A stretch of DNA of 14,659 nt from CAYNTG01 sp964400105 (GCA_964400105.1 CAYNTG010000057.1:1-14659); one strand, 5' to 3'; counted from the first letter of the stretch, positions 7,745-14,624 are shown. Translations and numbers: made by a program. Notes: generated by a model not told the origin, from the letters alone.

Positions 7745-7764
7745 TTGAAAAATGGAATTTTCAA
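7745..7764 (+). promoter_or_regulatory. Stem-loop at the predicted 5' end of the tldD mRNA
   Basis: TTGAAAA (7745-7751) and TTTTCAA (7758-7764) are perfect 7-base complementary arms around a 6-base loop. They begin at the predicted transcription start. The element could be a 5' stabilising hairpin or a second protein-binding site; the AT-rich stem is weak. Confidence 0.35.
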
Positions 7765-7822
7765 TCGGATTTTTGTAAGTTTTAAGACATTTAACAAACG
7801 ATATTCAAAAAAAGGAGTGCAC

Positions 7823-9271
7823 ATGAAACAACTCACCGAAGTCGCCTTAAACGCGGCGAGGGATGCCGGAGCAAGTTTCGCCGACATGCGTATCGTCGAT
7901 GAAAGGCAAAACAGGGTCTATGTCGAGCGACGGTCACTGAAGCTGATCGACGAGACCGAGAGCTATGGATACGCCGTTCGGGTTCTCGTGAATGGCGCAT
8001 GGGGATTTGCGTCGAATACCACATTGACCAAAGACGAGGTTGCGAAAACCGCCGCGAGAGCGGTCGCAATAGCGAAGGCTTCGAGCCGCGTGCCGAAGGA
8101 TGTCCCGGCGATGATGGTGCCTGAAGCAAAGCACGTCGATACGCGCGTCGGGCCATGCAAAGAAGACCCGTTCGCGGTGTCGAACAAGGAGAAGGCCGAG
8201 ATGCTTCTTTCCTGCACCGACACGATGCTCAATCAACCGAATGTCGTCATGGCCTATGGATTTCTACAATTCATCAAGATGCACCGGATCATCGCCAATA
8301 GCGACGGCAGCTTCCTCGACCTCACGAACTATTTCGCCAATCCTATGCTCGTTTGCCATGCGGTCGATGCTGGCGAATCGCAGAGCCGCGGATTTCAAGG
8401 CGGCGCCAAGCAAGCCGGATATGAATTTATCCGGAAGATCGACCTCGCCGGTCATGCAAAGAAATGGGCGGAAGAGGCTCTCGTTAAGTGTCGCGCGGAC
8501 GACACACCGAATGGAATAATGGACCTCGTTCTCGACCCGATGCACCTATCGCTCACGATGCACGAGTCAGTCGGGCACCCGACCGAGCTGGATCGCATCC
8601 TCGGATGGGAGGCCAACATGGCCGGACGCAGCTTTGTCAAACCGGAGATGGTCGATAGCTACCAATACGGCAGCGAGATCGTCAATTTCACCGCGAACAA
8701 CGTTCTCGATGGTGGCCTCGGAAGCTGGTTCTACGACGACGACGGTGTCGAGCTGTTCAGTTTCCCGATGGTCAAGGACGGCGTTCTCGTGAACCTCGGA
8801 TCGACGCGCGAGACCGCGCCGATAGTTGGATGGGATAAATCGAGCGGTTGCTGCCGCTCCGACGGTTTCGAGCACCCGCCGATCAACCGAATCCCGAATC
8901 TATATATGGAGCCGGGCAAGGACGACAACCTCTCACCCGACGACCTTATCGCCGGGATCGATCGCGGCGTCTATATCGAGGGCATGGGCAGCTTCTCCAT
9001 CGATCAGATGCGCAATAATTTCCAGTTCGGCGGCGATATGTTCTGGATGATCGAGAACGGACGCAAGACAAAACCGCTCAAGAAGGTAACCTATCAGGCG
9101 CAAACCACTCAGTTCTGGAATAGCTGCGACGCTATCGCAGGCAAAAAGTGGTGGAACACCCACGGCGTAATGAACTGCGGAAAGGGCGAACCGATGCAGG
9201 TTATGCGGATGACACACGGAGCGAGTTTTACCCGATTCCGCAATATCGCGGTAGGAGGTGCACAGCTATGA
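7823..9271 (+). CDS. tldD: TldD metallopeptidase subunit
   Basis: This is a 482-residue protein, essentially the length of E. coli TldD. It is the catalytic subunit of the TldD/TldE heterodimer, a cytosolic zinc protease that degrades unfolded peptide segments (known substrates: the McbA leader of microcin B17, and the CcdA antitoxin). The family HExxxH motif is present as HESVGH (His247, Glu248, His252). The downstream metal-ligand cysteine is visible as NCGKG (Cys452) in the conserved C-terminal stretch, which then reads MRMTHGASFTRFRNIAVGG. The subunit therefore looks catalytically intact. I chose the ATG at 7823 because AAGGAG (7812-7817) lies 5 bases before it; the frame stays open further upstream but runs into the promoter. 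The stop overlaps the tldE start (ATGA), which indicates translational coupling and balanced synthesis of the two subunits. Confidence 0.95.
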   Translation: MKQLTEVALNAARDAGASFADMRIVDERQNRVYVERRSLKLIDETESYGYAVRVLVNGAWGFASNTTLTKDEVAKTAARAVAIAKASSRVPKDVPAMMVPEAKHVDTRVGPCKEDPFAVSNKEKAEMLLSCTDTMLNQPNVVMAYGFLQFIKMHRIIANSDGSFLDLTNYFANPMLVCHAVDAGESQSRGFQGGAKQAGYEFIRKIDLAGHAKKWAEEALVKCRADDTPNGIMDLVLDPMHLSLTMHESVGHPTELDRILGWEANMAGRSFVKPEMVDSYQYGSEIVNFTANNVLDGGLGSWFYDDDGVELFSFPMVKDGVLVNLGSTRETAPIVGWDKSSGCCRSDGFEHPPINRIPNLYMEPGKDDNLSPDDLIAGIDRGVYIEGMGSFSIDQMRNNFQFGGDMFWMIENGRKTKPLKKVTYQAQTTQFWNSCDAIAGKKWWNTHGVMNCGKGEPMQVMRMTHGASFTRFRNIAVGGAQL

Positions 9272-10563
9272 GAACACGCGAAGAAATCAGATCGCTGACC
9301 GATAAAATCCTGAAAATGGCGGAGCCACACGTTGCTCAAATCTATTATTCATGGGAAAAAAGCACGGCGACCCGCTTCGGCGAGAACGCCATAACCCAGA
9401 ATATGGGCGGAGAGCAGGAGAACCTCCGCATAGAGATCTATAACGGCCTCCGCAAGGGCAGCATGGCAACGAATAAACTCGACGACAATTCGCTGAAGAA
9501 TTTCGTCGAGGTCGCCGTGAAGATGTCTCAGGATGCCCCGGAAGACCCGGAGCTTATGGAGATTCTCGGCCCGCAGGAATACACCGATGGCCCGAAGGCC
9601 TTCTTCGAGGATACCGCGAATCTCGCGCCGGAAAAGATCGCTTCCGATGCCGGTGTCGTCGTCGATATGGCAAAGGCGAAAGGGTATCGTGCAAGCGGGC
9701 TTTTCGAGGCTTCGGCTGTAATAAGCGCTATCGCCAATGTCAAGGGCCTTTTCTGCATCGAGGATAATACAGAGGTCGATTATTCGACCACCGTTCACGG
9801 TCCAAAGGGAAGCGGTAAGGGATTTATGAACCGCTCCTCGTATAGGGATATCGATATCGAGAAGATCGCGAATATGGCGGTCGGCAACGCGGAGATGGCC
9901 CAGAATCCGGGGGATATCGAGACTGAAGATTGGACGGTTATCTTCGAGCCGCTCGCAGTAGCAGATATACTCGGATTCATGGTTTGGAATCTCAGTGCGC
10001 GCGACGCCGATGAGGGGACTACCGTTTTCGCCGGAAAGCTCGGCGAAAAGATGTTCTCCGAAAAGGTCGATATATCCATCGTTACAGACGATCCGGAGCT
10101 TCCGCCCATGCTTTTCGGATTGGACGGCCTTCCGATCAAGCCGAAGAAAATCGTCGAGAAGGGCGTGCTGAAACGGCTCAAACACGACCGTTTCTGGGCA
10201 GACAAGAAGGGCGAGGAGCCGGACGCCGTCTTCCTACCGCTCTCGATGAAAGGGGAGGATAATACCATAGACGACCTCGTGAAAAGTTGCAAGAAGGGGC
10301 TTCTCGTGAAGAACCTATGGTATATTCGCTATGTCGATCGCAAGGAACTGCTTCTCACGGGCATGACGCGCGACGGCGTCTTCCTCGTCGAGGACGGCAA
10401 GATCGTCGGGCCGGTTAAAAATATGCGCTGGAACGAATCGCCGGTGGTCTTCCTGAAGAATATCGTGGCGATGTCTCGCGCGGAGAGGATCGACAGCCGC
10501 GTAAAATTGCCCGGCATTATGAGCGAAGGGTTCACATTCAGCTCGAAGACCGAGTCTCTGTAA
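9268..10563 (+). CDS. tldE: TldE/PmbA subunit, first copy
   Basis: This 431-residue protein is the non-catalytic partner of TldD. It has the family fold but no HExxxH, as expected of TldE, which shapes the channel admitting unfolded peptides to the TldD active site. Family signatures are RFGENAITQN (36-45), RDADEGTT (245-252), FAGKLG (254-259), LLTGMTRDG (362-370) and PVKNMRWNESP (382-392). The ATG at 9268 overlaps the tldD stop and has AGGAGG 9 bases upstream, inside tldD. A longer open frame upstream of this ATG is only the overlap with tldD. The gene is followed by a large hairpin. It aligns without gaps to the second copy at 11860-13176 over the first 400 residues. Confidence 0.93.
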   Translation: MRTREEIRSLTDKILKMAEPHVAQIYYSWEKSTATRFGENAITQNMGGEQENLRIEIYNGLRKGSMATNKLDDNSLKNFVEVAVKMSQDAPEDPELMEILGPQEYTDGPKAFFEDTANLAPEKIASDAGVVVDMAKAKGYRASGLFEASAVISAIANVKGLFCIEDNTEVDYSTTVHGPKGSGKGFMNRSSYRDIDIEKIANMAVGNAEMAQNPGDIETEDWTVIFEPLAVADILGFMVWNLSARDADEGTTVFAGKLGEKMFSEKVDISIVTDDPELPPMLFGLDGLPIKPKKIVEKGVLKRLKHDRFWADKKGEEPDAVFLPLSMKGEDNTIDDLVKSCKKGLLVKNLWYIRYVDRKELLLTGMTRDGVFLVEDGKIVGPVKNMRWNESPVVFLKNIVAMSRAERIDSRVKLPGIMSEGFTFSSKTESL

Positions 10564-10572
10564 ATCACCAAT

Positions 10573-10628
10573 CGGCATCGGAGCGCCCGCTTTTTTCTCC
10601 TTTGTTGCGGGATACCGCTCCGATGCTG
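10573..10628 (+). repeat. Nested inverted repeat / large hairpin after tldE
   Basis: Outer arms GCATCGGAGCG (10575-10585) and CGCTCCGATGC (10616-10626) are perfectly complementary over 11 bases, extendable by a G-U and a C-G pair. Inner arms CCCGC (10586-10590) and GCGGG (10607-10611) continue the stem across a small ATAC bulge, closing a T-rich loop that begins with six T. It begins 9 bases after the tldE stop codon. No U-run follows the outer stem, so it is not a textbook intrinsic terminator; it may be an attenuating or 3'-end-stabilising structure. Confidence 0.65.
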
Positions 10629-10645
10629 TTACTTCGAGGCAAACC

Positions 10646-10705
10646 ATGAATGCGATGGGAAGGAAGAAAAATATCGATTCTTTCCCGTTTATCGCTATGT
10701 TCTAA
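10646..10705 (+). CDS. Possible 19-residue peptide between tldE and the serine hydrolase
   Basis: A short frame encodes MNAMGRKKNIDSFPFIAMF, with GAGG 6 bases before its ATG. It ends 20 bases before the serine hydrolase start and directly follows the large hairpin. I do not recognise it. It could be a leader peptide, a small substrate for the neighbouring TldD/E protease, or chance. A frame this short is expected by chance; the ribosome binding site and position are the only support. Confidence 0.2.
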   Translation: MNAMGRKKNIDSFPFIAMF

Positions 10706-10725
10706 GTTTAATAACGATTGGAGTT

Positions 10726-11736
10726 ATGCTGTTTGCGAAGCTCAAAATAACACCCGGCGAGATCGATGGGAATTTACAGGAGGCCGGATTCGACGAAACC
10801 CTTTTGATAAAGGCGTTTCGGCGCATCAATTTCGTGCGGCGCAAGGTTCACAGCGTTCTCGTCTTTCGGCGAAAAAAACTCGTTGCGGAGTGGAATACGC
10901 CAGGTTACGGCGTCGATGTCGCGTATCCGTTGTTCTCCATAGCGAAAAGCATCACGTCGATTCTCGTGGGAATCGCTATCGAGATGGGCTATATCGAGGA
11001 CGAGCGGAGCGCCGTTCTGGATTTTTTCCCCGAATTCCGATCTTCCATCGACGATGCCGCAAAATTCGATATTACGATAAAGCACATCCTGACGCAGACG
11101 TCCGGCATCCGATGGCGCGAGCTGGACATCGCATATAAATCTTCGGCGAACATGCACTATGGAATGGAACACTCCTCCGATTGGATGGAGTTCGTTCTTT
11201 CGCAGCCGATGGAACATTGCCCCGGCGAGGTTTTCGAGTATAACACCGGCGCGTTTCATCTTTTTTCGGCGATAATCGAGCGAGCTTCCGGCATGAAATT
11301 TGAGGATTTCGCCGATAAGCATCTTTTCACGCCGCTCGGCATCGAAGAGATCGAATGGAAACGCGATCCGTGTGGATTTGCCTGCGCAGCCGGTTCGGTC
11401 GGCGGTGTCTCGCTTACGCCGATGGATCTGGCAAAGATCGGCTGGATGGTGATCGACGGCGGCGAGTTCAACGGCAGAAGGATCGTCGATACAGATTGGC
11501 TGGATAGATCGACCGTGGGACTCGTCGATACGCTGCACGGCGCACATTACGGTTACGGATGGTGGGTTTGGCACGCGGACGGTATTAAAATTTTCGCCGC
11601 GAAGGGTTATGCCGGTCAAGCGCTTATGATTGTTCCAGAGCTCGATCTTTTCGTTGTTTTCACCGGGAATAATATCGCTAAGAAAAAACGATACGATGCC
11701 GTTTTCAAAAAGATTTTATCGGCTATCGAATCCTGA
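10726..11736 (+). CDS. Beta-lactamase-fold serine hydrolase (class C / 6-aminohexanoate-dimer hydrolase type)
   Basis: This is a 336-residue cytosolic protein with no signal peptide. The active-site signatures of the serine beta-lactamase/PBP-like fold are in order. The nucleophile motif SIAK gives Ser71 and Lys74. The second motif, EYNTGAFHLFSAIIE, has Tyr172-Asn173 as in the NylB-like branch. A C-terminal KGYAGQ (293-298) replaces the KTG/HTG box. The strand ITIKHILTQTSGI (117-128) is typical of these hydrolases. Members include esterases, amidases and D-aminopeptidases, so the substrate is not predictable. Being cytosolic and placed between two tldE genes, a peptide- or amide-cleaving role alongside TldD/E is plausible but inferred. 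The GGAG before the ATG is only 2 bases away, which is unusually close, so expression may be low or the start slightly misplaced. Confidence 0.88.
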   Translation: MLFAKLKITPGEIDGNLQEAGFDETLLIKAFRRINFVRRKVHSVLVFRRKKLVAEWNTPGYGVDVAYPLFSIAKSITSILVGIAIEMGYIEDERSAVLDFFPEFRSSIDDAAKFDITIKHILTQTSGIRWRELDIAYKSSANMHYGMEHSSDWMEFVLSQPMEHCPGEVFEYNTGAFHLFSAIIERASGMKFEDFADKHLFTPLGIEEIEWKRDPCGFACAAGSVGGVSLTPMDLAKIGWMVIDGGEFNGRRIVDTDWLDRSTVGLVDTLHGAHYGYGWWVWHADGIKIFAAKGYAGQALMIVPELDLFVVFTGNNIAKKKRYDAVFKKILSAIES

Positions 11737-11777
11737 TCGGCGAAGTTTGTTGGTTGACGGAATTTTGTTACTTAGTT

Positions 11778-11806
11778 TTGACATTGACTCTTTCGGCGGA
11801 TATTAC
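11778..11806 (+). promoter_or_regulatory. Sigma70-type promoter of the second tldE gene
   Basis: TTGACA (11778-11783) and TATTAC (11801-11806) are separated by 17 bases. The predicted start is near 11813, with a leader of about 47 bases. The perfect -35 and ideal spacing indicate that the second tldE can be expressed independently of tldD-tldE. Confidence 0.65.
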
Positions 11807-11859
11807 ACTTAATGTTTTTGTTTAAGTAATTTATTTAACTCATTCGGAGATATGTTGTT

Positions 11860-13176
11860 ATGAAAAGTATAAACCAAGCTCGATCGATATTGGAAAAACT
11901 CATCTCGATGGTGAAAACCGGCGATGCGCAGGTCGAATACAGCTATGGCGATACGACATCGATGCGCTTCGGCGACAACGCGATCACGCAGAATTCCGTC
12001 GGCGAATCGGGCGAGGTCTCTATCGAGATCGCTATCGATGGGCGACGCGGCTGCGCGAGCACGAACAGATTTGACGACGAATCGCTCCGAAGAATCTTCG
12101 ATCGCGCGCGGACGATAGCAAAGCAATCGCCGCCCGATCCGGAATATATGCCGCCGGTCGAGCCATGTGAATATCCCGAAATGCCACAGCGGTATTTCGA
12201 TGAAACGACAAAATTGTCGCCGGACGAGATCGCGGAACATATATCGATCGTTACCGAAATGGCAGCCTCGAAGGGCTATCGGGCCGGCGGTTTATATCAA
12301 TCTGGCGCGACGCTAAACGCTATCGCAAATAATCGCGGGCTATTCGCTTTCGACAGATTCACGCACGTCGAATATTCATGTTCGGTCGCCGGGCCGACCG
12401 GAAGCGGATACAATTCCGCCAGCTCCGAATCGATCGACCGAATCGACCCCGAGGCGCTCGCACGCAGAGCTTTCGGAAGCGCCGTCGCCGCGCAAGACCC
12501 GGTCGATATCGAGCCGGGGGAATTCACCGTCGTTCTCATGCCTCAGGCCGTGATAGACCTGCTCGAATATTTTACCTATTACATGTCCCGCCGCGATGCA
12601 GACGAGGGAACGACTGCATTTGCGGGAAAATTGGGCAAGAAGATTTTCAGCGACATGGTCAACATCCACGTCGGCGCACCCGACCAGGAAATGCCCCCAC
12701 CCCAATTCGGCAACGACGGCCTTCCAACACGCCACACGCATTGGGTTCGCGATGGCGTCCTCGAACGCCTTCCGATGTCGCGTTATTGGGCAAAAAAAAT
12801 GGGCGATTCCCCCGATGCGATCGAGTGGCCATTCTCCATGACAGGCCAAAACAAATCTATCGACGAGCTTGTATCGGAATGCGGCAGGGGCCTTCTGGTG
12901 CGGCGTTTCTGGTATATCGAGGAGGTCGATGCCCGCGAGATGCTGCTCACCGGAATGACGCGCGACGGCCTTTTCAAGATCGAGAACGGCGAGGTTACTC
13001 ATCCCGTGAAAAATCTTCGTTTCAACGAGTCTCCGATGGTCGTTCTCGCTAATATCGTCGCATCGGGCAGCCCAAAGCGCCTTTCGACATATTTCAACGA
13101 GCCGCCTTATTTTGCAAAGGTTCCCGCCATCCTTGCGACCGATTTCACATTCGACTCGAAGACCGAATCGATGTAG
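11860..13176 (+). CDS. TldE/PmbA paralogue, second copy
   Basis: This 438-residue protein is collinear with the first tldE. It shares RFGDNAITQN (36-45), RDADEGTT (245-252), FAGKLG (254-259), LLTGMTRDG (362-370) and PVKNLRFNESP (382-392), at identical residue numbers. Counting by hand over the first 400 positions, with no gap, I find about 186 identical residues. Length differs only in the tail after residue 400, where this copy carries a few extra residues (YFNEPPYFAKVPA). It lacks HExxxH, so it is not catalytic alone and needs a TldD partner; only one tldD is in the window. It starts at an ATG 9 bases after GGAGA, has its own promoter, and is separated from the first copy by the serine hydrolase. 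It may swap with the first TldE to change substrate choice. Confidence 0.92.
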   Translation: MKSINQARSILEKLISMVKTGDAQVEYSYGDTTSMRFGDNAITQNSVGESGEVSIEIAIDGRRGCASTNRFDDESLRRIFDRARTIAKQSPPDPEYMPPVEPCEYPEMPQRYFDETTKLSPDEIAEHISIVTEMAASKGYRAGGLYQSGATLNAIANNRGLFAFDRFTHVEYSCSVAGPTGSGYNSASSESIDRIDPEALARRAFGSAVAAQDPVDIEPGEFTVVLMPQAVIDLLEYFTYYMSRRDADEGTTAFAGKLGKKIFSDMVNIHVGAPDQEMPPPQFGNDGLPTRHTHWVRDGVLERLPMSRYWAKKMGDSPDAIEWPFSMTGQNKSIDELVSECGRGLLVRRFWYIEEVDAREMLLTGMTRDGLFKIENGEVTHPVKNLRFNESPMVVLANIVASGSPKRLSTYFNEPPYFAKVPAILATDFTFDSKTESM

Positions 13177-13198
13177 GTTCTTCGTATTATCACGAGGC

Positions 13199-13225
13199 GG
13201 TAGGGCACGGAGCCTAGCCCCTACG
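13199..13225. repeat. Degenerate palindromic repeat between convergent genes
   Basis: GTAGGGC (13200-13206) pairs with GCCCCTAC (13217-13224) with one bulged C, around a centre of about 10 bases. The element lies in the 50 bp between the stop of the second tldE and the stop of the convergent T9SS-cargo gene. The GTAGGG(G)C...GCCCCTAC form resembles short palindromes dispersed in many bacterial genomes. As a hairpin it could also act as a bidirectional terminator, although it lacks a U-run. Confidence 0.55.
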
Positions 13226-13226
13226 G

Positions 13227-14624
13227 TCATTTCATATACACGATTCGTTTCATTATAGATTTATCGTCAATCCGCGCTCGCACGAGATAGACGCCGGAGC
13301 TGAGGGATTTTTCCGGTTGCCATGTGAATTCGGCCCTCATCCGTCCTTCGGACACCTTCTCCCAAAGGGAGAAGGAATTCCTTCCCTCTCCCGCTGGGAG
13401 AGGGACCGAGGGTGAGGGCAATTGCGCTACGCGCCGCCCAGCGAGGTCGAATATCTCGATTCGTAGAGACGTTGCATGCAACGTCTCTACCGAAATCCGC
13501 ACCGCAGAGTTGAAGGGGTTAGGATAGGCGGAGATTGCGATATTCTCCGGCCTCGCGGACGGCGACTCGCTGATTGCGCCTATTATCGTAGTTTGGCAGA
13601 TACCCCAGAGGACATATGCCGAATCCGTCCAGAATATCCATGAGTAATTTAAGTCGGCGATGATATTCGTAGCACCGAAATAAGTAGGATTGGCATCAAC
13701 AACCATTGTGTCGAAGACTGCCCCCAAAGAATAATCCACACTATACAATATGATATTCCCATCGACGGCATATACTGCAGCTCCATCCTCACAAAAGTAC
13801 TTTGTTAAATATAAACCGGAGAAATACGATAAACATTTCTCTTCGAGGCTATCATCGGTGGTCCAACCGCCGGGCCAATTGGCATAACTTGCAATATTTT
13901 CGGTGTATAAATCCCAATTGGGGGATTCGGCAATGAACATAATTGAAGCACCATGTTCGACGAAGGTCGGGTTCTTACCGGAAAATGATTCGAAGGTAAG
14001 GTAGTAAGTATCGAAAAGGATAAATTCCGGTGGAGCGTAGGAAGATATATATGTGCCATTACGCCAACTATATTTCAAATAGCCTTCCGCGGGAGGGAGA
14101 CTGTCGAGAATTATAGAACCGGTGATATAGCCAGTCAGAGTGTCGAGGGTGCAATATGTGAGGTTACCGCTTGTGGTAATGCCAAAAAACTGATTTGGGT
14201 AAGAATATCCGCCCTCAACATTAGAGATACAGCTAAAACTGTCAGGTATAGTATAGATATTTATCGAGGGCGTAGCCGTTTTCTTAAACGTAAGTAATTT
14301 ATTACAATCCCTTTCTCTCCAGGTAGTTATTTCGACCATCGTATCGCCCCAAACATAACCTGGTGTTGAAAGGCTCCACATCGTATCGGCAATCGCGATA
14401 ATCCCTATATCGTCGAGACTGCCGTTTCCCAATCGCACGACGATCGAACTATCTCCGACTCTAGCAAGCATAAACATGGAATATTGCTCTTCGCGTGCTT
14501 GCTGCGGTATCTCATAGACGTGAATCGAATCCGGTAGAAGCTGAATCGGAGCGCACCAGCCGCTTTGCCCGAAAGCGAAGTTAAGCACCCCGGTTAGAAT
14601 AAGAGATAATATCGCTTTTTTCAT
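13227..14624 (-). CDS. Secreted protein with T9SS type A-like C-terminal sorting domain
   Basis: This is a 465-residue protein with a signal peptide (residues 1-19, KKAILSLILTGVLNFAFG). The body (about 26-350) is beta-rich and aromatic, of unknown function, with repeated Tyr/Trp/Asp strands and several cysteines but no motif I recognise. The C-terminal domain (about 359-465) is the FlgD-like/T9SS sorting fold, with AYPNPFNSAVRI (366-377), LRIEIFDLAGRRVAQL (387-402), FTWQPEKSLSSGVYLVRARI and MKRIVYMK at the end. Such tails direct export across the outer membrane and are removed or anchored at the cell surface. Two palindromic repeats are translated inside this domain, at residues 379-387 and 403-431, making it longer than usual; the frame stays open through both. 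The start has AAGGAG 6 bases upstream. It converges on the second tldE. Confidence 0.85.
   Translation of the reverse strand: MKKAILSLILTGVLNFAFGQSGWCAPIQLLPDSIHVYEIPQQAREEQYSMFMLARVGDSSIVVRLGNGSLDDIGIIAIADTMWSLSTPGYVWGDTMVEITTWRERDCNKLLTFKKTATPSINIYTIPDSFSCISNVEGGYSYPNQFFGITTSGNLTYCTLDTLTGYITGSIILDSLPPAEGYLKYSWRNGTYISSYAPPEFILFDTYYLTFESFSGKNPTFVEHGASIMFIAESPNWDLYTENIASYANWPGGWTTDDSLEEKCLSYFSGLYLTKYFCEDGAAVYAVDGNIILYSVDYSLGAVFDTMVVDANPTYFGATNIIADLNYSWIFWTDSAYVLWGICQTTIIGAISESPSARPENIAISAYPNPFNSAVRISVETLHATSLRIEIFDLAGRRVAQLPSPSVPLPAGEGRNSFSLWEKVSEGRMRAEFTWQPEKSLSSGVYLVRARIDDKSIMKRIVYMK
13333..13419. repeat. 87-bp double-hairpin palindromic element, translated in frame
   Basis: Terminal arms GCCCTCA (13333-13339) and TGAGGGC (13413-13419) bound two perfect hairpins. 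The first is CCTTCTCCC-AAA-GGGAGAAGG (13355-13375) and the second CCCTCTCCC-GCT-GGGAGAGGG (13384-13404), plus a small GTCC-TTC-GGAC hairpin (13343-13353). The span is 29 codons (residues 403-431 of the T9SS-cargo protein) and contains no stop. It resembles the CCCTCACC...CTCTCCC type of dispersed repeat found in many bacterial genomes. Removing it rejoins RRVAQL to EFTWQPEKSL, which reads as an ordinary sorting domain. Confidence 0.8.
13463..13490. repeat. 28-bp perfect palindrome inside the sorting-domain coding sequence
   Basis: The half-site GTAGAGACGTTGCA (13463-13476) is followed immediately by its exact reverse complement (13477-13490), with no spacer. It encodes residues 379-387 (VETLHATSL) of the sorting domain plus the first base of the next codon. 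The GTAGAGACGT...ACGTCTCTAC form is, from memory, a widely dispersed palindrome in cyanobacterial and some other genomes. It is unlikely to arise by chance codon choice. Confidence 0.85.

Larger units (their letters stand above)
7475..7822. other. Divergent intergenic regulatory region
   Basis: These 348 bp separate the leftward coiled-coil gene from the rightward tldD gene. The region is clearly more AT-rich than the flanking genes. It holds one promoter per strand, an 18-bp operator-like inverted repeat beside the tldD promoter, and a small stem-loop at the expected tldD mRNA start. I saw no convincing gene in it; the only short reading frames lack a ribosome binding site. Confidence 0.75.

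Noticed and set aside
7742..7822. An in-frame 27-residue N-terminal extension of TldD starting at TTG 7742.
   Set aside because: It would begin at or before the predicted transcription start and includes a stem-loop. The ATG at 7823 has an AAGGAG at good spacing and gives the usual TldD N-terminus.
9148..9267. A 40-residue upstream extension of the first TldE.
   Set aside because: It lies entirely inside tldD in another frame, while the ATG at 9268 has AGGAGG and the classical ATGA overlap.
9349..10185. A long antisense open frame (278 codons) opposite tldE, and a similar one opposite the second tldE (12376-13230).
   Set aside because: Both are mirror images of strongly biased coding sequence; their translations are Arg/His-rich and match no family pattern, and no ribosome binding site supports them.
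10774..11619. A 281-codon antisense frame opposite the serine hydrolase.
   Set aside because: The sense strand encodes all the catalytic motifs of a known fold, and the antisense product has no recognisable features.
11807..11827. ACTTAA/TTAAGT inverted repeat at the start of the second tldE transcript.
   Set aside because: Six A/T-rich base pairs with a 9-base loop are expected by chance in this AT-rich leader.
13192..13500. The cluster of short palindromes considered as a CRISPR array.
   Set aside because: The units differ in sequence and length, there is no regular spacer pattern, and most lie inside a coding sequence.
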